Source of the DNA: Gerris lacustris
Lineage: Eukaryota > Arthropoda > Insecta > Hemiptera > Gerridae
Length of the DNA stretch: 64,000 bases
Assembly: GCA_951217055.1 (NCBI GenBank)
Contig: OX578286.1
Span: 1,681,508-1,745,507, forward strand
Reading direction: 5' to 3'
Shown: positions 10,860 through 25,423 of the stretch, in pieces
Layout of the letters: each line of letters opens with the position of its first letter
Numbering within the stretch: the stretch's first letter is position 1
The notes under the pieces: model-generated
What the model was told of the DNA's origin: nothing
The model's database searches: none
Seen by the model: only the letters and a program-made list of their open reading frames with translations
Program-made: the position numbers and the translations under genes

Positions 10860-11635
10860 TTATTTTTTACATCAATGTAATATTACTATACATAATATAT
10901 TTAAAAAACAAGTTTTTATAATTATTAAAACGTTATTGTCCTATAAAGTACTTTAAGGATAACAATTAATAATTAATTACAAAATTTGTACATCTCAAAA
11001 AAGCCAAGTTAAGTAAAATCATGTAATAATAATTAATATAATTTATAAAAAAAAATTGAAACACGCTTTGTCATCGGAAATACATGATCAAAAGTGCCAG
11101 CTTATTCCAAGATAACAATTTTGAAGATTTTAGGAGGGGGGGGATTTTTTCTTACAAAATATTAACGCATGAAACATTACTTAAACAACTTTTGTTTTTT
11201 GACAGAAAATAAATGTGATAGTTTAATTTTTTCGTTGATTTGACACGACATGCAAAAATATGAATTGGACTCAGAGCATCCATTCATTTAACTCCCCCCC
11301 CCCCCCCCCCCCCCCATGACGTATTTCCGTTATAACATAATTTCAACCCTTATCTTTGAGAGGAGATTTGTTTAGGCTTCCCTGAGAAACGCAAGATATT
11401 TTAAGGATCGAAGATTATGCAAAGTAAAGGATTAAAATTTTTTAAGAATTTTTGGGTGTCTGTTAACATTTTATAATTATTGTTCTTCTCTGAGGATTAT
11501 TTTCGGGCCCTCAAATTTTTCTATGACTATATTTTTAATATTATCCTTTTATATTTTTATTATACATGTTAGGAAAGAAAAAATCAAGTTTAAGGGAAGG
11601 GTGGAAAAGATAACAGCTAATAACTAAAGGGGCAG
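10860..11635. other. Gene-free stretch with a C run
   Basis: AT-rich, no supportable gene. Contains 22 consecutive C at 11294-11315. It ends where the first tandem-array unit begins abruptly. Confidence 0.5.
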
Positions 11636-11881
11636 GAATATAGATTTGTTTCCAAAGCCTTCTAGGGAATATCCCGTCAAGTACTTAGTAGAAACGGTAA
11701 ATCATTATCTCCTTCACTGTCAACTTAAGTTCTTTAGGTTATTATTTTTTTATAAAATTGTTAATAACTTTGGTTCTACTCAATATTTTTCTATGAGACC
11801 AAGCCTACAAATTGCACACATGTTTGCACTCCTCTATGGAAAAAATAAACAGGTCAAGTGTGTGCTGGTCAGCACACAGCG

Positions 11882-12575
11882 AGGGTCCGTAGGCCACCCT
11901 GTATTGTTTTAGTAGTACCCTATTGATGCTGTTTATTAAAATGCTAAAAAGCTTACTTTGAACTATCCTATGGGTCTAATATTCTCAAAACACATAAACA
12001 AACTTCTGATAAAGTATTTTTTTGCCACTGAACCGGGCTACAAACATATAAATACATCGAAAAGACCATAGTTATAAAAAAACGTATTTTGTCAATAAAA
12101 AATAAAATAATATTTTTCTCGAAATTTCCAAGAAGTGGTATCTTTACTTTTGGTCGAAGAATGTTCAGGAATTTTTTCAGATTATTTGCACTTCACATAA
12201 GCGAGATAAGGGGGGGGGGGGGGGGGGCACGTTTCACATCCACTTCAAACTTGCCTACACTCGCCCTATCAAAGTTATATCCAAAGAATTATATATTTTT
12301 GTAATCAGCTCGACGTACCCTTTCATATGATACCCCTCACGGTGTCGAAAAGAAATAAAAAAGGTTGACCCTTAAGTTTTTTTACCCTAATTCTTTTTTA
12401 AAAATATTGTTTTTAAGTCGCTATATTTTTAATATATGTGGGTAGGTACAAGACACATACATGCCAAATTTCAAAGTGATCGGACGAAAGGTGTAGCCGT
12501 GAGAGCACGCGACAGGACGGACGGACAGACACACGCAGGAAAATATAAGGGTCCTTGGTTTTGCCTACGGACCCT
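11882..12575. mobile_element. 0.69 kb element with 13-bp inverted ends
   Basis: Begins AGGGTCCGTAGGC and ends with its exact reverse complement GCCTACGGACCCT. Inside, near the right end, is a GGACGGACGGACAGACACAC stretch of GTCY-type repeats. Further copies lie in the other array units (14767-15454, 17676-18367, 46126-46817). The degenerate array copy at 43757 lacks this block, joining a run of A directly to TAATCGATTTCGC. The matching right end recurs alone at 41740-41823. The superfamily is unclear; the frames inside look non-coding. Confidence 0.55.
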
Positions 12576-12835
12576 AATAATCGATTTCGCTTAGCCAGTT
12601 TTAATCCTATAAAGTCTAACTGGGGTGACAGACACACAAGCAAGAAAAGAGGTAAGACCGGAGTCGGTCTTCGGAATGTATATAATGAAGAAGTATCCAA
12701 AAAAATTTCAATTCACCAATGTACAGACAAAACATTAATTTTACATAATATAGAGAAGATAAATGCAGTAAAATTAAAGAGTTGTATTTAAATTAGAGTA
12801 AAATCAATTAACTGCTGTTAATTGATATATTCATA

Positions 12836-12836
<1 letters not shown>

Positions 12837-12921
<85 letters not shown>

Positions 12922-12947
12922 ATATATATATATTATATTGAAGTTAA
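12837..12947. repeat. (AT)n microsatellite of array unit 1
   Basis: Long uninterrupted alternating AT, with one TATC interruption near the right end shared by other copies. Homologous tracts of different length lie at 15716-15846, 18630-18703, 30151-30271, 44168-44293, 47081-47124 and 58807-58882. Confidence 0.9.
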
Positions 12948-13379
12948 TTACCTATATACCGATGCAATATGTCTCCGTTGATCCCAAGTAGATTCTTGCA
13001 GATCCAAAGTAGATCCCTGATAACGAGTCTAAACAAAACACAACAAGTTAAATGTATAAACTTAGTAAGTACATTAACTTAATCAGGGAAAAGCTCTGAT
13101 TGATAAAATAATTGGACTGAAAGTGGCTAGTGTATTAAACCACACCCTGCCTATATATTGTATAGATATATGTATAAGTACCCAGGTGTCTTATTATCTT
13201 ATCACTCACTAACACGCTCTCATCTCTCTATCGTTGTACTGTCATATCAGTGTGTGTGCTTTCGGTGGAAAACACTCAACAAATCGTATGATTTTCTTAT
13301 CAAATTGATTCTTATAAATATAAAATTATTTTCTGGGTGTGGCAGTCCCTGATAACTAAACTCCGTTCTGCGTCACAAA

Positions 13380-14215
13380 ACCAACAAGGAACCCTTCAAT
13401 CGACCAAATGAAAATATCGATAAATAAAGTTTTCTACACAAAACAATAAAGCTCCGGGCCAAGATAGAGAACCTAGTGAGAGTTTTAAACATCACAGAGT
13501 GCTGGATATCTTAACAAATTTAAAATGGGAGACAATAAACCGAAAAGTTTTAGCAGAGGAATAATATTTTCCAATTTTCTAAAAAGGCGACAGTGATTTA
13601 CCAGAAAACAACAGAGGAATTTCGTTCTTGAATGTTGCTGCTATACTATATGCAGGACTATTGCAGAATGAAGCGGACGGACCGTCACAACGTTATATGT
13701 GAATGGCAAGCTGGGTTCAGGTCAAATTACTCGACCATCGATAACATATTTAATTTGACTGGTATCGTGAGTATAGAATTAGAAAAGAAAAGGCAAGGAA
13801 ATTATACACTTGGAAGGAGCATTCGATAAGGCAAACAGACAGACATTATTCTACAAGTTAGGTAAATTAGGAATGTCATCCTCGTTCATATGAAACATCA
13901 TACAAAAACTTGTATGATGTTACCACATCTTGTGTGTGGCTAGGAAACGGTTTGACTGTTTTCTTTACTGTGCAAGCAGGGCTACCTCAGGGTTGTCTAT
14001 TAAGCCCCCAACTTTGTTTCTGTTATGTTAACCATCTCCCAGCGTGCTTAGATGGAGGAGTATTAATAGGAAATTTAAACAGCAAAGCGTTACTTTTTGC
14101 TAGCGATATTATAATCATTTTAGCAGTCACCGCAGTCGCTACAGCTATTAACAGCTTAGAGAAGTATAGTAGCAAATAGAGTTTTAAAGTTTATTTGAAA
14201 AAAATCTAAAATAAT
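13380..14215 (+). pseudogene. Dead non-LTR retrotransposon reverse transcriptase fragment
   Basis: Readable in shifting frames: NKAPGQD (fingers motif, about 13445), PENNRGISFLNVA, EWQAGFRSNYSTIDNIFNL, KLGMSSSF, then QAGLPQGCLLSPQLCFCY and LLFASD. These are ordered RT-domain motifs of LINE-type elements. The catalytic F-A-D-D box reads FASD, losing the first aspartate, and stops and frameshifts separate the pieces. The same dead sequence recurs at 16289, 30715, 44738 and 59326. The clade was not determined. Confidence 0.8.
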
Positions 14216-14520
14216 GATTTTTTCCTGTCTTCGAGTTATGTTTAACGGAACTATACCGCTTTTTTTAGTTCAAGGTTTTGTAAAACAGGAAAATACAAGA
14301 ATTTATAAGAAAATGGAGGTAATATCACCAACATTTTTGTTTTAAGATATATTTAAATTAAATCTTACGTGTTTTTTGGCATTTAACTGTTGTAACACCG
14401 GAAAAAAGAAGAATTTATAAATATAACTAGCATTAACCCCGCGCTCCGTGCGGGGCTCATGCTAGGTAATAGTGGATATTTATCCAAAATATGTAAGCCT
14501 AGCAATTAAATGAAATGCCA

Positions 14521-17429
<2,909 letters not shown>

Positions 17430-18627
17430 GAATATAGATTTGTTTCCAAAGCCTTCTAGGGAATATCCCGTCAAGTACTTAGTAGAAACGGTAAATCATT
17501 ATCTCCTTCACTGTCAACTTAAGTTCTTTAGGTTATTATTTTTTTATAAAATTGTTAATAACTTTGGTTCTACTCAATATTTTTCTATGAGACCATGCCT
17601 ACAAATTGCACACATGTTTGCACTCCTCTATGGAAAAAATAAACAGGTCAAGTGTGTGCTGGTCAGCACACAGCGAGGGTCCGTAGGCCACCCTGTATTG
17701 TTTTAGTAGTACCCTATTGATGGTGTTTATTAAAATGCTAAAAAGCTTACTTTGAACTATCCTATGGGTCTAATATTCTCAAAACACATAAACAAACTTC
17801 TGATAAAGTATTTTTTTGCCACTGAACCGGGCTACAAACATATAAATACATCGAAAAGACCATAGTTATAAAAAAACGTATTTTGTCAATAAAAAATAAA
17901 ATAATATTTTTCTCGAAATTTCCAAGAAGTGGTATCTTTACTTTTGGTCGAAGAATGTTCAGGAATTTTTTCAGATTATTTGCACTTCACATAAGCGAGA
18001 TAAGGGGGGGGGGGGGGGGCACGTTTCACATCCACTTCAAACTTGCCTACACTCGCCCTATCAAAGTTATATCCAAAGAATTATATATTTTTGTAATCAG
18101 CTCGACGTACCCTTTCATATGATACCCCTCACGGTGTCGAAAAGAAATAAAAAAGGTTGACCCTTAAGTTTTTTTACCCTAATTCTTTTTTAAAAATATT
18201 GTTTTTAAGTCGCTATATTTTTAATATATGTGGGTAGGTACAAGACACATACATGCCAAATTTCAAAGTGATCGGACGAAAGGTGTAGCCGTGAGAGCAC
18301 GCGACAGGACGGACGGACAGACACACGCAGGAAAATATAAGGGTCCTTGGTTTTGCCTACGGACCCTAATAATCGATTTCGCTTAGCCAGTTTTAATCCT
18401 ATAAAGTCTAACTGGGGTGACAGACACACAAGCAAGAAAAGAGGTAAGACCGGAGTCGGTCTTCGGAATGTATATAATGAAGAAGTATCCAAAAAAATTT
18501 CAATTCACCAATGTACAGACAAAACATTAATTTTACATAATATAGAGAAGATAAATGCAGTAAAATTAAAGAGTTGTATTTAAATTAGAGTAAAATCAAT
18601 TAACTGCTGTTAATTGATATATTCATA

Positions 18628-18703
<76 letters not shown>
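17430..18703. repeat. Tandem array unit 3, left half only
   Basis: Same sequence as the first half of units 1 and 2 up to the (AT)n tract (18630-18703). There the 11.4 kb block begins. The missing right half (AT tract, retroelement-like stretch, reverse transcriptase) resumes at 30151. The block therefore appears to lie inside the microsatellite of this unit. Confidence 0.75.
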
Positions 18704-18705
<2 letters not shown>

Positions 18706-18769
18706 CATAATCACCTCTCTTGCGAACACACCTCCCTTGCGGACTGTTCGCTAGAGAGGTGATTATGTC
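18704..18769. repeat. 66-nt hairpin at the left edge of the block
   Basis: 24-bp arms (18704-18727 and 18746-18769) are reverse complements except for one position, with an 18-nt loop. It starts GACATAATCACCTCTC directly after (AT)n and is preserved in copy 2 at 47125-47190. Confidence 0.85.
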
Positions 18770-19594
18770 TACAACTCGAAATCTGTAACTTTTTATTTCT
18801 ATGTCCTCTAGGGAGGTATTTTTGACTTTTTAAACAACAAATGTACCTCCGTAGCGAACAAAAATATACAGACCTCTCCAGCGATCAATTTCATTCAAAA
18901 ACACCTCTTTAGAGACCATACCTCTTTTAAGGCCAAAATTATGTAAAAATAGCTCCGTGGCGACCATACCTCCGTTAAAGCCAAAATAATATAAAAATAC
19001 CTCCTAAAAGGCCATTCTTATTTGGAGCCAATTACTTCTTTCTTGATTGCTTCTTATTTAATTATTGTAAAAGTTATTTTATTCTGAGCTTATGTATGGA
19101 CAAAAGTATACATTATAGTTGTATACATAGCACAGTAATGTATTGCTTTTCGTTTTACATTGGTATTACATCTATATCTCTCAATGAACTACTGCAGCCA
19201 TTAGTTTTTATATTTATGATACTACTAAAAAAACTATTTAATACCTACTATAGCTTTGATCCTAGGTTATTAAAGCATTCGAGTTTAAGGAAATTTTTGT
19301 AACATCCAATTCATTTAATTTTTAAAATTCGGAATTAGTTAATAAATAGTTTTGATAATAAAATTGTTTTTGAGTTAATATAACTGATTACTTTTTAAAA
19401 CGATTAAAGATTTGTGGTTTAGCTGAAGCAAGGAAAAATAGCTAACTGATTTTTTTCTGCTCCTCAAATCCAATGATTCTTTTTTTGTTATACATATTAA
19501 AAAATCAATTTTTCTTATTTAAGTTTTTGGTAGTTGGTAGTATTCATACTACGGAAAGTTTAAATTTTAATTTAAATCAAATTATAATTATTAT

Positions 19595-19815
19595 TAACAA
19601 CGGGAGATAGACAGAGAAAAATAGACTCCAGCGCCGGGACTTGAACCCGCGGACGGGTTCGATTCACTTTTATGATACATTTTGTTAATATTTTGAATAA
19701 TAATTAAATTTACTGACGAAAACTAATCAATAGAAAACACAGGGCTAAGTAATTATGAACTCATATAATCTCATATTATGTGAATGTTGTCTGAGTTGTC
19801 TCGGACCACGAAAGA
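19595..19815 (+). mobile_element. SINE-like element, diverged
   Basis: A GGACGGGTTCGATTC segment (B-box-like) is followed by the family tail: AAAACTAATCAATAGAAAAC, AGGGCTAAGTAATTATGAAC and GTCTGAGTTGTCTCGGACC. This matches the 3' order of the 10060 and 26304 copies. Second copy at 48016-48236. Confidence 0.55.
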
Positions 19816-19930
19816 AGAGAGGTAGAAAAGACTAACACCGAATAGACCTCGAGTTCAGAGTTCAGACTGACTGGCAGCTTATTCATTCATTTTTTTTAAT
19901 AGATATGATAAACTCCTATTTTTTTTTACA

Positions 19931-20165
19931 CTAGCCTTCACCCTTATTACACCCTTTTACACCCCTTCACCCCTATTAGCGGCTAGGTTTCCTATTGTCA
20001 TGTAGGCTTAGCAATTAAATGAAATGGATAAATAGTTTTGTTTCCAAGCCTTCTAGGAATAAAATCAAGACTATATTATACATCATTCATTCCCTTACTA
20101 AGAATATAATATTCTCCAAATCGTAATTTGGAGTCTATCTATGTATTTACAAAATAGCCAATAGA
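19931..20165 (-). mobile_element. Helitron-like terminus and inner sequence
   Basis: The minus-strand end reads GGTGAAGGCTAG followed by T. Inner sequence (AATTAAATGAAATGGATAA, TTTGTTTCCAAGCCTTCTAGG, then ATTCTCCAAATCG) matches the element at 42878-43130 closely. Second copy at 48352-48586. Confidence 0.5.
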
Positions 20166-20210
20166 AACTAATTAATATGTATAGCAATTAACAAAATAAT
20201 AAAAAAAAAG

Positions 20211-20440
20211 GTTGACACGGGGCCGGATTGCATGGCACGCCGAAAATCAAACTCGTCTTGATTGTCATCGCGCCACGCACTACAGGCCGAGCTAGGCACG
20301 GAGACTTCCACACACTGGCACGTTTCGTCCGATTTTGGCACGGCGTGCTTGCACGCCATGCAATGCACGTGTAGTGTATGAGCCGCTTTACAAGACGAGT
20401 TTGATTTTCGGCGCGCCATGCCATCCGGCCCCGTGCCAAC
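20211..20440. repeat. GC-rich inverted repeat
   Basis: About 50-bp arms (GTTGACACGGGGCCGG... and its complement ending CCGTGCCAAC) frame about 130 bp. The region is far richer in GC than its surroundings and carries repeated GGCACGGCGTGC and ATGCAATGCACGTGTAGTGT motifs, which recur at about 20840-20930. The two 83-codon frames across it are by-products of the palindrome. Its place next to the MADF remnant suggests transposon terminal sequence. Second copy at 48632-48861. Confidence 0.6.
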
Positions 20441-20548
20441 GTGCTAGTGTGTGGGCCTTTTTCACGCCACGTGCTAAGAGTGCAACATCTTTTGAGGCAA
20501 TATTTCGTTCGCTAGCATCAAGAGATTCTTGCTTGTATTTTTTTTAAA

Positions 20549-20788
20549 ATGAGTGATACATCCATTTTTCTGTCGCCCGATTTCTTGCCGTTGTTTATTG
20601 ACGCTTATAGAAATCACCCTATTGTTTGTGGCGAGTTAAGTGCAAAGTTATCTTTCTTCTTTAACCAATTTTTAGTCCATATTTGCCTCTTCTTCCGTTT
20701 CTCCTTCCTATCTATCTTCATGTATCACGTCAATCTGCTAAAGCTTTATGTTTCGTTACTACAGGCTTATAGTGTACAGGTCGTGTAA
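20549..20788 (+). pseudogene. MADF-domain-like remnant
   Basis: The start reads SPDFLPLFIDAYRNHPIV, resembling the first helix of MADF domains (a hydrophobic FI..Y...P pattern). The rest is hydrophobic and does not continue the fold, suggesting a frameshift after about 35 residues. Known context: MADF/Myb-like proteins are the second gene of PIF/Harbinger transposons, and flanking GC-rich repeats fit a decayed element of that type. In copy 2 a shorter T run joins this frame to the upstream one (48756-49208), an artefact of the indel. Confidence 0.4.
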
Positions 20789-20959
20789 ACCAAAAAAAAT
20801 CACAGTATGAACTCCGACTTCTAGCACGTCACAGAGCGAACTGCATTTTACAGTGTGTGGCGCACGGCGTGCCAAAATAAAAAAAATGGCACGGCGTGCA
20901 ATGCATGTGTAGTGTATGGGCCGCTTAAGAGCCGCTTAATAATCAGTTTCTAAATTTAT

Positions 20960-22705
20960 GATCGGTTGATTCATTTATCGAAATGAATGAATCTGACATT
21001 TTCTAATAAAATAAACAATATAAAAATAATAGACAGCCAATTAGTATAGCACATAGCTTCCTCGCATCCTATCATGTACTTTATTCTTATATTAACATTA
21101 TCATTATTGTTATATTAGATTATTGTGTAAAAACTATATTAATAGCTTTAGCGATCTTTAACACTTTACAGCGGTGTCGCTGTTGGTTTTACTAAAAAAT
21201 TGTATTTGAAAAAATATCTCATTGAATAGATGAAAAAATGTCTCATTGAATGAAATTTGGCATACTTATTCTTAAAATTCATACCCCAAAATAATTATTT
21301 TTGCTCTATATTTGGTGTGTCTTTCGTTTTTTTACACGGAAAAAATCTAGTTTACGAGATATTGATGAAAATAAATAAAATTAAGATGCATGTATTTTAA
21401 ATAAAATGTAATGGCAACATTTTGCAAAAAATTTGCCGAAAAAAAAAGTCGAGTTTACATTTTTGTAGCGACACGGTAAGCGATGTTTATTTACAATATG
21501 AAATACCAAGACAAAACAATATTATATTTAATACATTTTTTTGTACGAAACAGGACAATTTTTTTTTTAACAATATAAATATAAATCCTAAGACCTAAAA
21601 AAATTTAAACACTTATTGGACAGTTCAAATGAAGTGGGCGATGTGATATTACCGAAATAAATAATCGTATATTTTTTTATTTAAATAATAAATAATGGTA
21701 ATGGTTACAGAATTGTAAGTTATCTTTATGATTAGGTCTCTCTTACTCTATGAGTAAGACGTTGACATGAGACTCAAAAATATCTACAGTACAAAAATAT
21801 CTACGGTACAAAATATCTCAAAACATAAGAATTATTGTAAATATATTACTACAGATACAGATAGACGCTTGGCAGAAACTGAAAATAAAGGGTATAATGA
21901 GATGTTTAGATTAATTATTTAGACTTCTAACTATTTAGATTAGTTATGATTAACTATTTAGACTATATTATCTGACTTACAATGTTTAAATTTTTTTTTT
22001 TTTTTTTTTTTTTGGCTATCAGGGACAAAGATAAGTTATTCTGTTCCAAATGACTAAAAATGTATCCAGATAAATAAATATAAATTTTAATATTTTTTAT
22101 ATAAAGGTTTTACCGTAAAGTGATGTCATTTAGATTACCGAATTTTTAGATTATTGAGCTACAAGTGTATGCTATTTAGTAGGGTGATCAATATTATTTG
22201 ACAAGGTATGTACAACAAAATTTTGTTATTCCCACATTATACAACACATTATAATGTGTAATGAATAATATAATTTGTATTTATATTGTTGAAAACAAAA
22301 AGTTCTTAGAATGAGGGTGTTAAAAACAGTAAAAGACTCAGTTTAATGTTGTTGTGGTTAAATGAAACAAAAAGAGAGCAACCCGATCTTATTATAGTTT
22401 CCCTGAATGGTTTTGCTAGGACTAAAGATGAGATAAAATTGTTTCAAGGAATCTTTTGGACGAACGAAATATTTATATACATTTTTAACACACTCACAAT
22501 TTAAAGATTTACTTTATTTATGAATACTTGTGACATCCGGTAGGAACTTTCTACCGGGTGTCTCGTGACTGTCGTGACACGACATGTATTTTTTATTTTT
22601 AAATATGTGCGTACACTTAGTTGATAATATGCGAATACGTTTATTTTTGCTAGGCGTAAAGGGCTTGTAAAGCAAAAAAAAGCAATAGCTAGGGATATTA
22701 GAAAG
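20960..22705. other. Gene-free stretch with repeat fragments and a T run
   Basis: No gene. About 21030-21260 holds fragments of the family seen at 27170-27420 (CACATAGCTTCCTCGCATCC; GCGATCTTTAACACTT; GGTGTCGCTGTTGG). A T run of more than 20 bases lies near 21991-22012. 22540-22600 carries CATCCGGTAGGAACTTTC with an inverted partner (CTACCGGGTGTC), a motif also near 32330 and 41090. Confidence 0.5.
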
Positions 22706-22711
22706 TATGGC

Positions 22712-23053
22712 AATTACATATTTTTACATTCACCTCATATTCAATTTCACCTCAGAAATGCATAAAAGCGCTGTTTTGAAGGGTAAAATTTTCCCCGGAC
22801 CCCCCCCCCCCAATAATTACCTGCAGACGACGCCCATGACTTACAGTAAGATATTGCACTGCAGTAAGCATCAGCATAACATTTTCTAACGAATACGTTC
22901 TAAAACAGTTGTTTTGTTTGTTTATTAGTTGTACTTTTTTTGAGGGGGGGGGGGGGGGGGGGGGGCAGCTGCTTTTTAATAAGTAGTTCCCTTGTCTTGT
23001 TACCACTACAAATACCCCCCCCCCCCCTGACCTAGCCGCTGGATACGCCACTG
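22712..23053. mobile_element. hAT element fragment (right end)
   Basis: The right end CTAGCCGCTGGATACGCCAC is the same as in the intact 444 bp hAT element at 40310. Inner sequence (CACCTCAGAAATGCATAAAA, CGCTGTTTTGA, TTCCCCGGACC) also matches. The left terminus is missing. It contains a run of 22 G at 22944-22965; the same run in copy 2 (51130-51460) has 10 G. Confidence 0.65.
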
Positions 23054-23499
23054 GGTGGCATATTATTTTCTTGTCTCTTCAATGAAATGACTCCAGGTAA
23101 ATTTTACGAGTTTTGTTTCATTGAATTTCTGTCTTTATATTTATTTTAGAGATTGCTCAGAAAATCGTCAATAGATGGTGAAGTTTATATTAACTGGTTA
23201 AATAGAATTAATAAAACTATAAACTATAAAGGCAGCTCAAAACTCTCGAAGAAACGTTTTACCGTTATTCTCGGCCAATATGCATGAGAACGAGAGGTTC
23301 TTTGGGTCATTTTAAAAAAATGTGACACTTCTGAGAAACCTTTATGCCCAAAATTTATTTTTCAGATTTTGATTCAGCTAGTGCTTTATTTTGATGCTGA
23401 ACCTCTATACATAAGAATATGTATGTTGGTCGCGGGTCGCGGGATTTTTAAGTTTTAATATGTTTTATCAATTTTTAAATAAAAAAAGGCAAGTTTTTT

Positions 23500-24650
23500 T
23501 AGTCACATTAGTTACCGGAATTTTCTTCTACTTACCGATTTGCAAAATGATATTTACCACCAAACGACAATTGGAAATCGTCACACAGACTCAAACCAAT
23601 ATTATTGTCTACTCAGGACATTTTAATTTTAATTTGTGAAAAAATTAATTAATTATAATTTTGTCACGATAGTTACTGTTCAAGTTCCTTTAATTAAAGT
23701 TCCTGGTCATAGCAATTTTTGTAAGCTAATTAGATTTAATTTCCTAAATAAGTCATTGTACACTAAACTCTATGATGGGGACGAAGTTTTTTTATTTTAA
23801 AAAATAACCTATTTAAATTCAGTTTTTAGTAACTATCGTGACATGTAGTACGCTGGGTAACTAATGTGACATCTATTTTGTTCCTGGGTAACTATCGTGA
23901 CATGGAGTAGGCTGGGTAGTAATGTGACATCTATCTTGTTCCTGGGTAACTATCGTGACAAGTGTCGTGCTCCTCTAAAGTTAGGAATGATAAAATAGTT
24001 AAAGCGACATTTTCAAAAAAAGTGACACTGAACAATTCTGAGCCAACTAGTGCTTTATTTTGACGCTGAACATCTATACAACAAGAATATGTATGTGAAA
24101 AGTAACTATCGGGACAAGTAACTATCGTGGCTTATAAACAAAAACATGGTGGCCAAGCCACACTAATGTATTAATGCTTTCAAAGGAAAGCATAAGTATT
24201 CTGTATACTACTGGGGTATTCCCAAAAAATATTAAAAACCTTTAAATTCACTTTTAAATACTAAAATTTATGGTAACTATTGTCACTTTGAATAAACATA
24301 CGACATACGCCCCATGATTTTTGAAGAGAATTGTTGTGGGACCGAGGCTTACTTCAGAGACGAACTTTAGGTTATAAAGGAATGATTCTTTTATCTGTAA
24401 AACACTGAAATCCCGCCCTCAGTCAAACAGTGCAGCCAATTTTTGGTAACTATCGTGGCCGATTGCTGGGACAAGCCTTTTTATTAAATTCCCGACAAGT
24501 TACACCGAAATAAGAAAGAAATTATATTTAGTATCACAAAGTACATTATATTTCCTATCTAGGATCATACTTAAAAAGTCAAATAAAATTATTTTTTGAA
24601 CATGGTAACTTAGGTTAAAAGGGGCTGGGACATAACTATCGTGACCTTTT
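23500..24650. repeat. Cluster of GTAACTATCGTGACA motifs
   Basis: The motif or close variants occur at about 23829, 23857, 23888, 23946, 24102, 24118, 24272, 24446 and 24632, and in reverse orientation at 23502 and 23662. Two neighbouring ~59-bp units (around 23857-23960) are imperfect tandem copies. There is no open frame across the region. Function unknown; binding sites for a transposase or host protein are possible. Present in copy 2 at about 51910-53055. Confidence 0.7.
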
Positions 24651-25159
24651 TGTACATATAAATTTAAATTTCTCCTCCCTAAAAAGGATATTCAAGAATC
24701 TGACTACACCAAAATGACGAATTTAATCTATAGAAAAATGTTTGTGGGGTTGTAGATTTTTTAATTATATAGAGTGCAAGTAATTTTTTTTTTAAGTCAC
24801 GGACAGCGAAAGTGTCACTTTTTTTTGAAAATGACCCCTTTACACTTTCTTGCCATGAGTATTTTATTCACCTCTAACCACCTATATATAGTCCTATTTA
24901 ATTATTTCTTTCCTTCTTTTACGATTTTTAATTTTTCGAAGCCAAAGAAATTGATATGATAAAAGAGATTTAATCAACTTATTAAATAATAATAACAATA
25001 AATAATTGAAAAATGATAAGAAGTGACTAGTGAAAGATATTGCATTAATATTATTTTACGAGTACATACAGACATATCTTATCATGTACTTGTACTTACA
25101 CATACTAATGAATACATTTTTATAGGATTTATTGAGTAGCAAATTTATACTAGTAGTCA

Positions 25160-25363
25160 ATGGATGACAAACAATTAGGTACCTATTTTGTTATCAGCAG
25201 TTTTTGGATAGTAACAGTTTCGTTTTCGTATAATGGGAAAGACTATAAAAGAAGTAGGGAGATAAATAAACTCAATAGAACGTGGTGGCGGTGTCATGAA
25301 AGATTACGAGTTAAAAAGGTATCAAACTTTCTTAGAACACAGCAACACAGGAATAGAATTTAA
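25160..25363 (+). pseudogene. Possible FLYWCH zinc-finger remnant
   Basis: A 67-codon frame with FSYNGKDYKRSREINKLNRT followed by WWRCHE. The spacing of the aromatic, YNGKDY and WWRC elements resembles FLYWCH fingers (G..Y then yWrC). The later Cys/His ligands are not clear. FLYWCH fingers often occur in MULE-type transposons, which would fit the surrounding block. Identical in copy 2 (53568-53771). Weak evidence: it could be chance. Confidence 0.3.
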
Positions 25364-25423
25364 GAATCAGAGTTTTGCGATTCGTTATGATTAATCTTAA
25401 ATTGATTTTTTTATATCATAATA

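Larger units (their letters stand above)
11636..14520. repeat. Tandem array unit 1 (~2.9 kb composite repeat)
   Basis: Starts abruptly at GAATATAGATTTGTTTCC, which recurs at 14521, 17430 and 45879. Internal order: a Helitron-like flank (TTCCAAAGCCTTCTAGG), a 694 bp element with inverted ends, sequence ending in an (AT)n tract (12837-12947), a retroelement-like stretch, a reverse-transcriptase remnant, and a hairpin end at 14427-14455 that starts the next unit's Helitron-like part. Unit 1 lacks its own copy of that hairpin end. Length 2885 bp. Confidence 0.85.

Noticed and set aside
13158..13352. 64-codon frame repeated five times in the window
   Set aside because: It lies in the retroelement-like non-coding part of the array unit and repeats only because the unit does; no domain.
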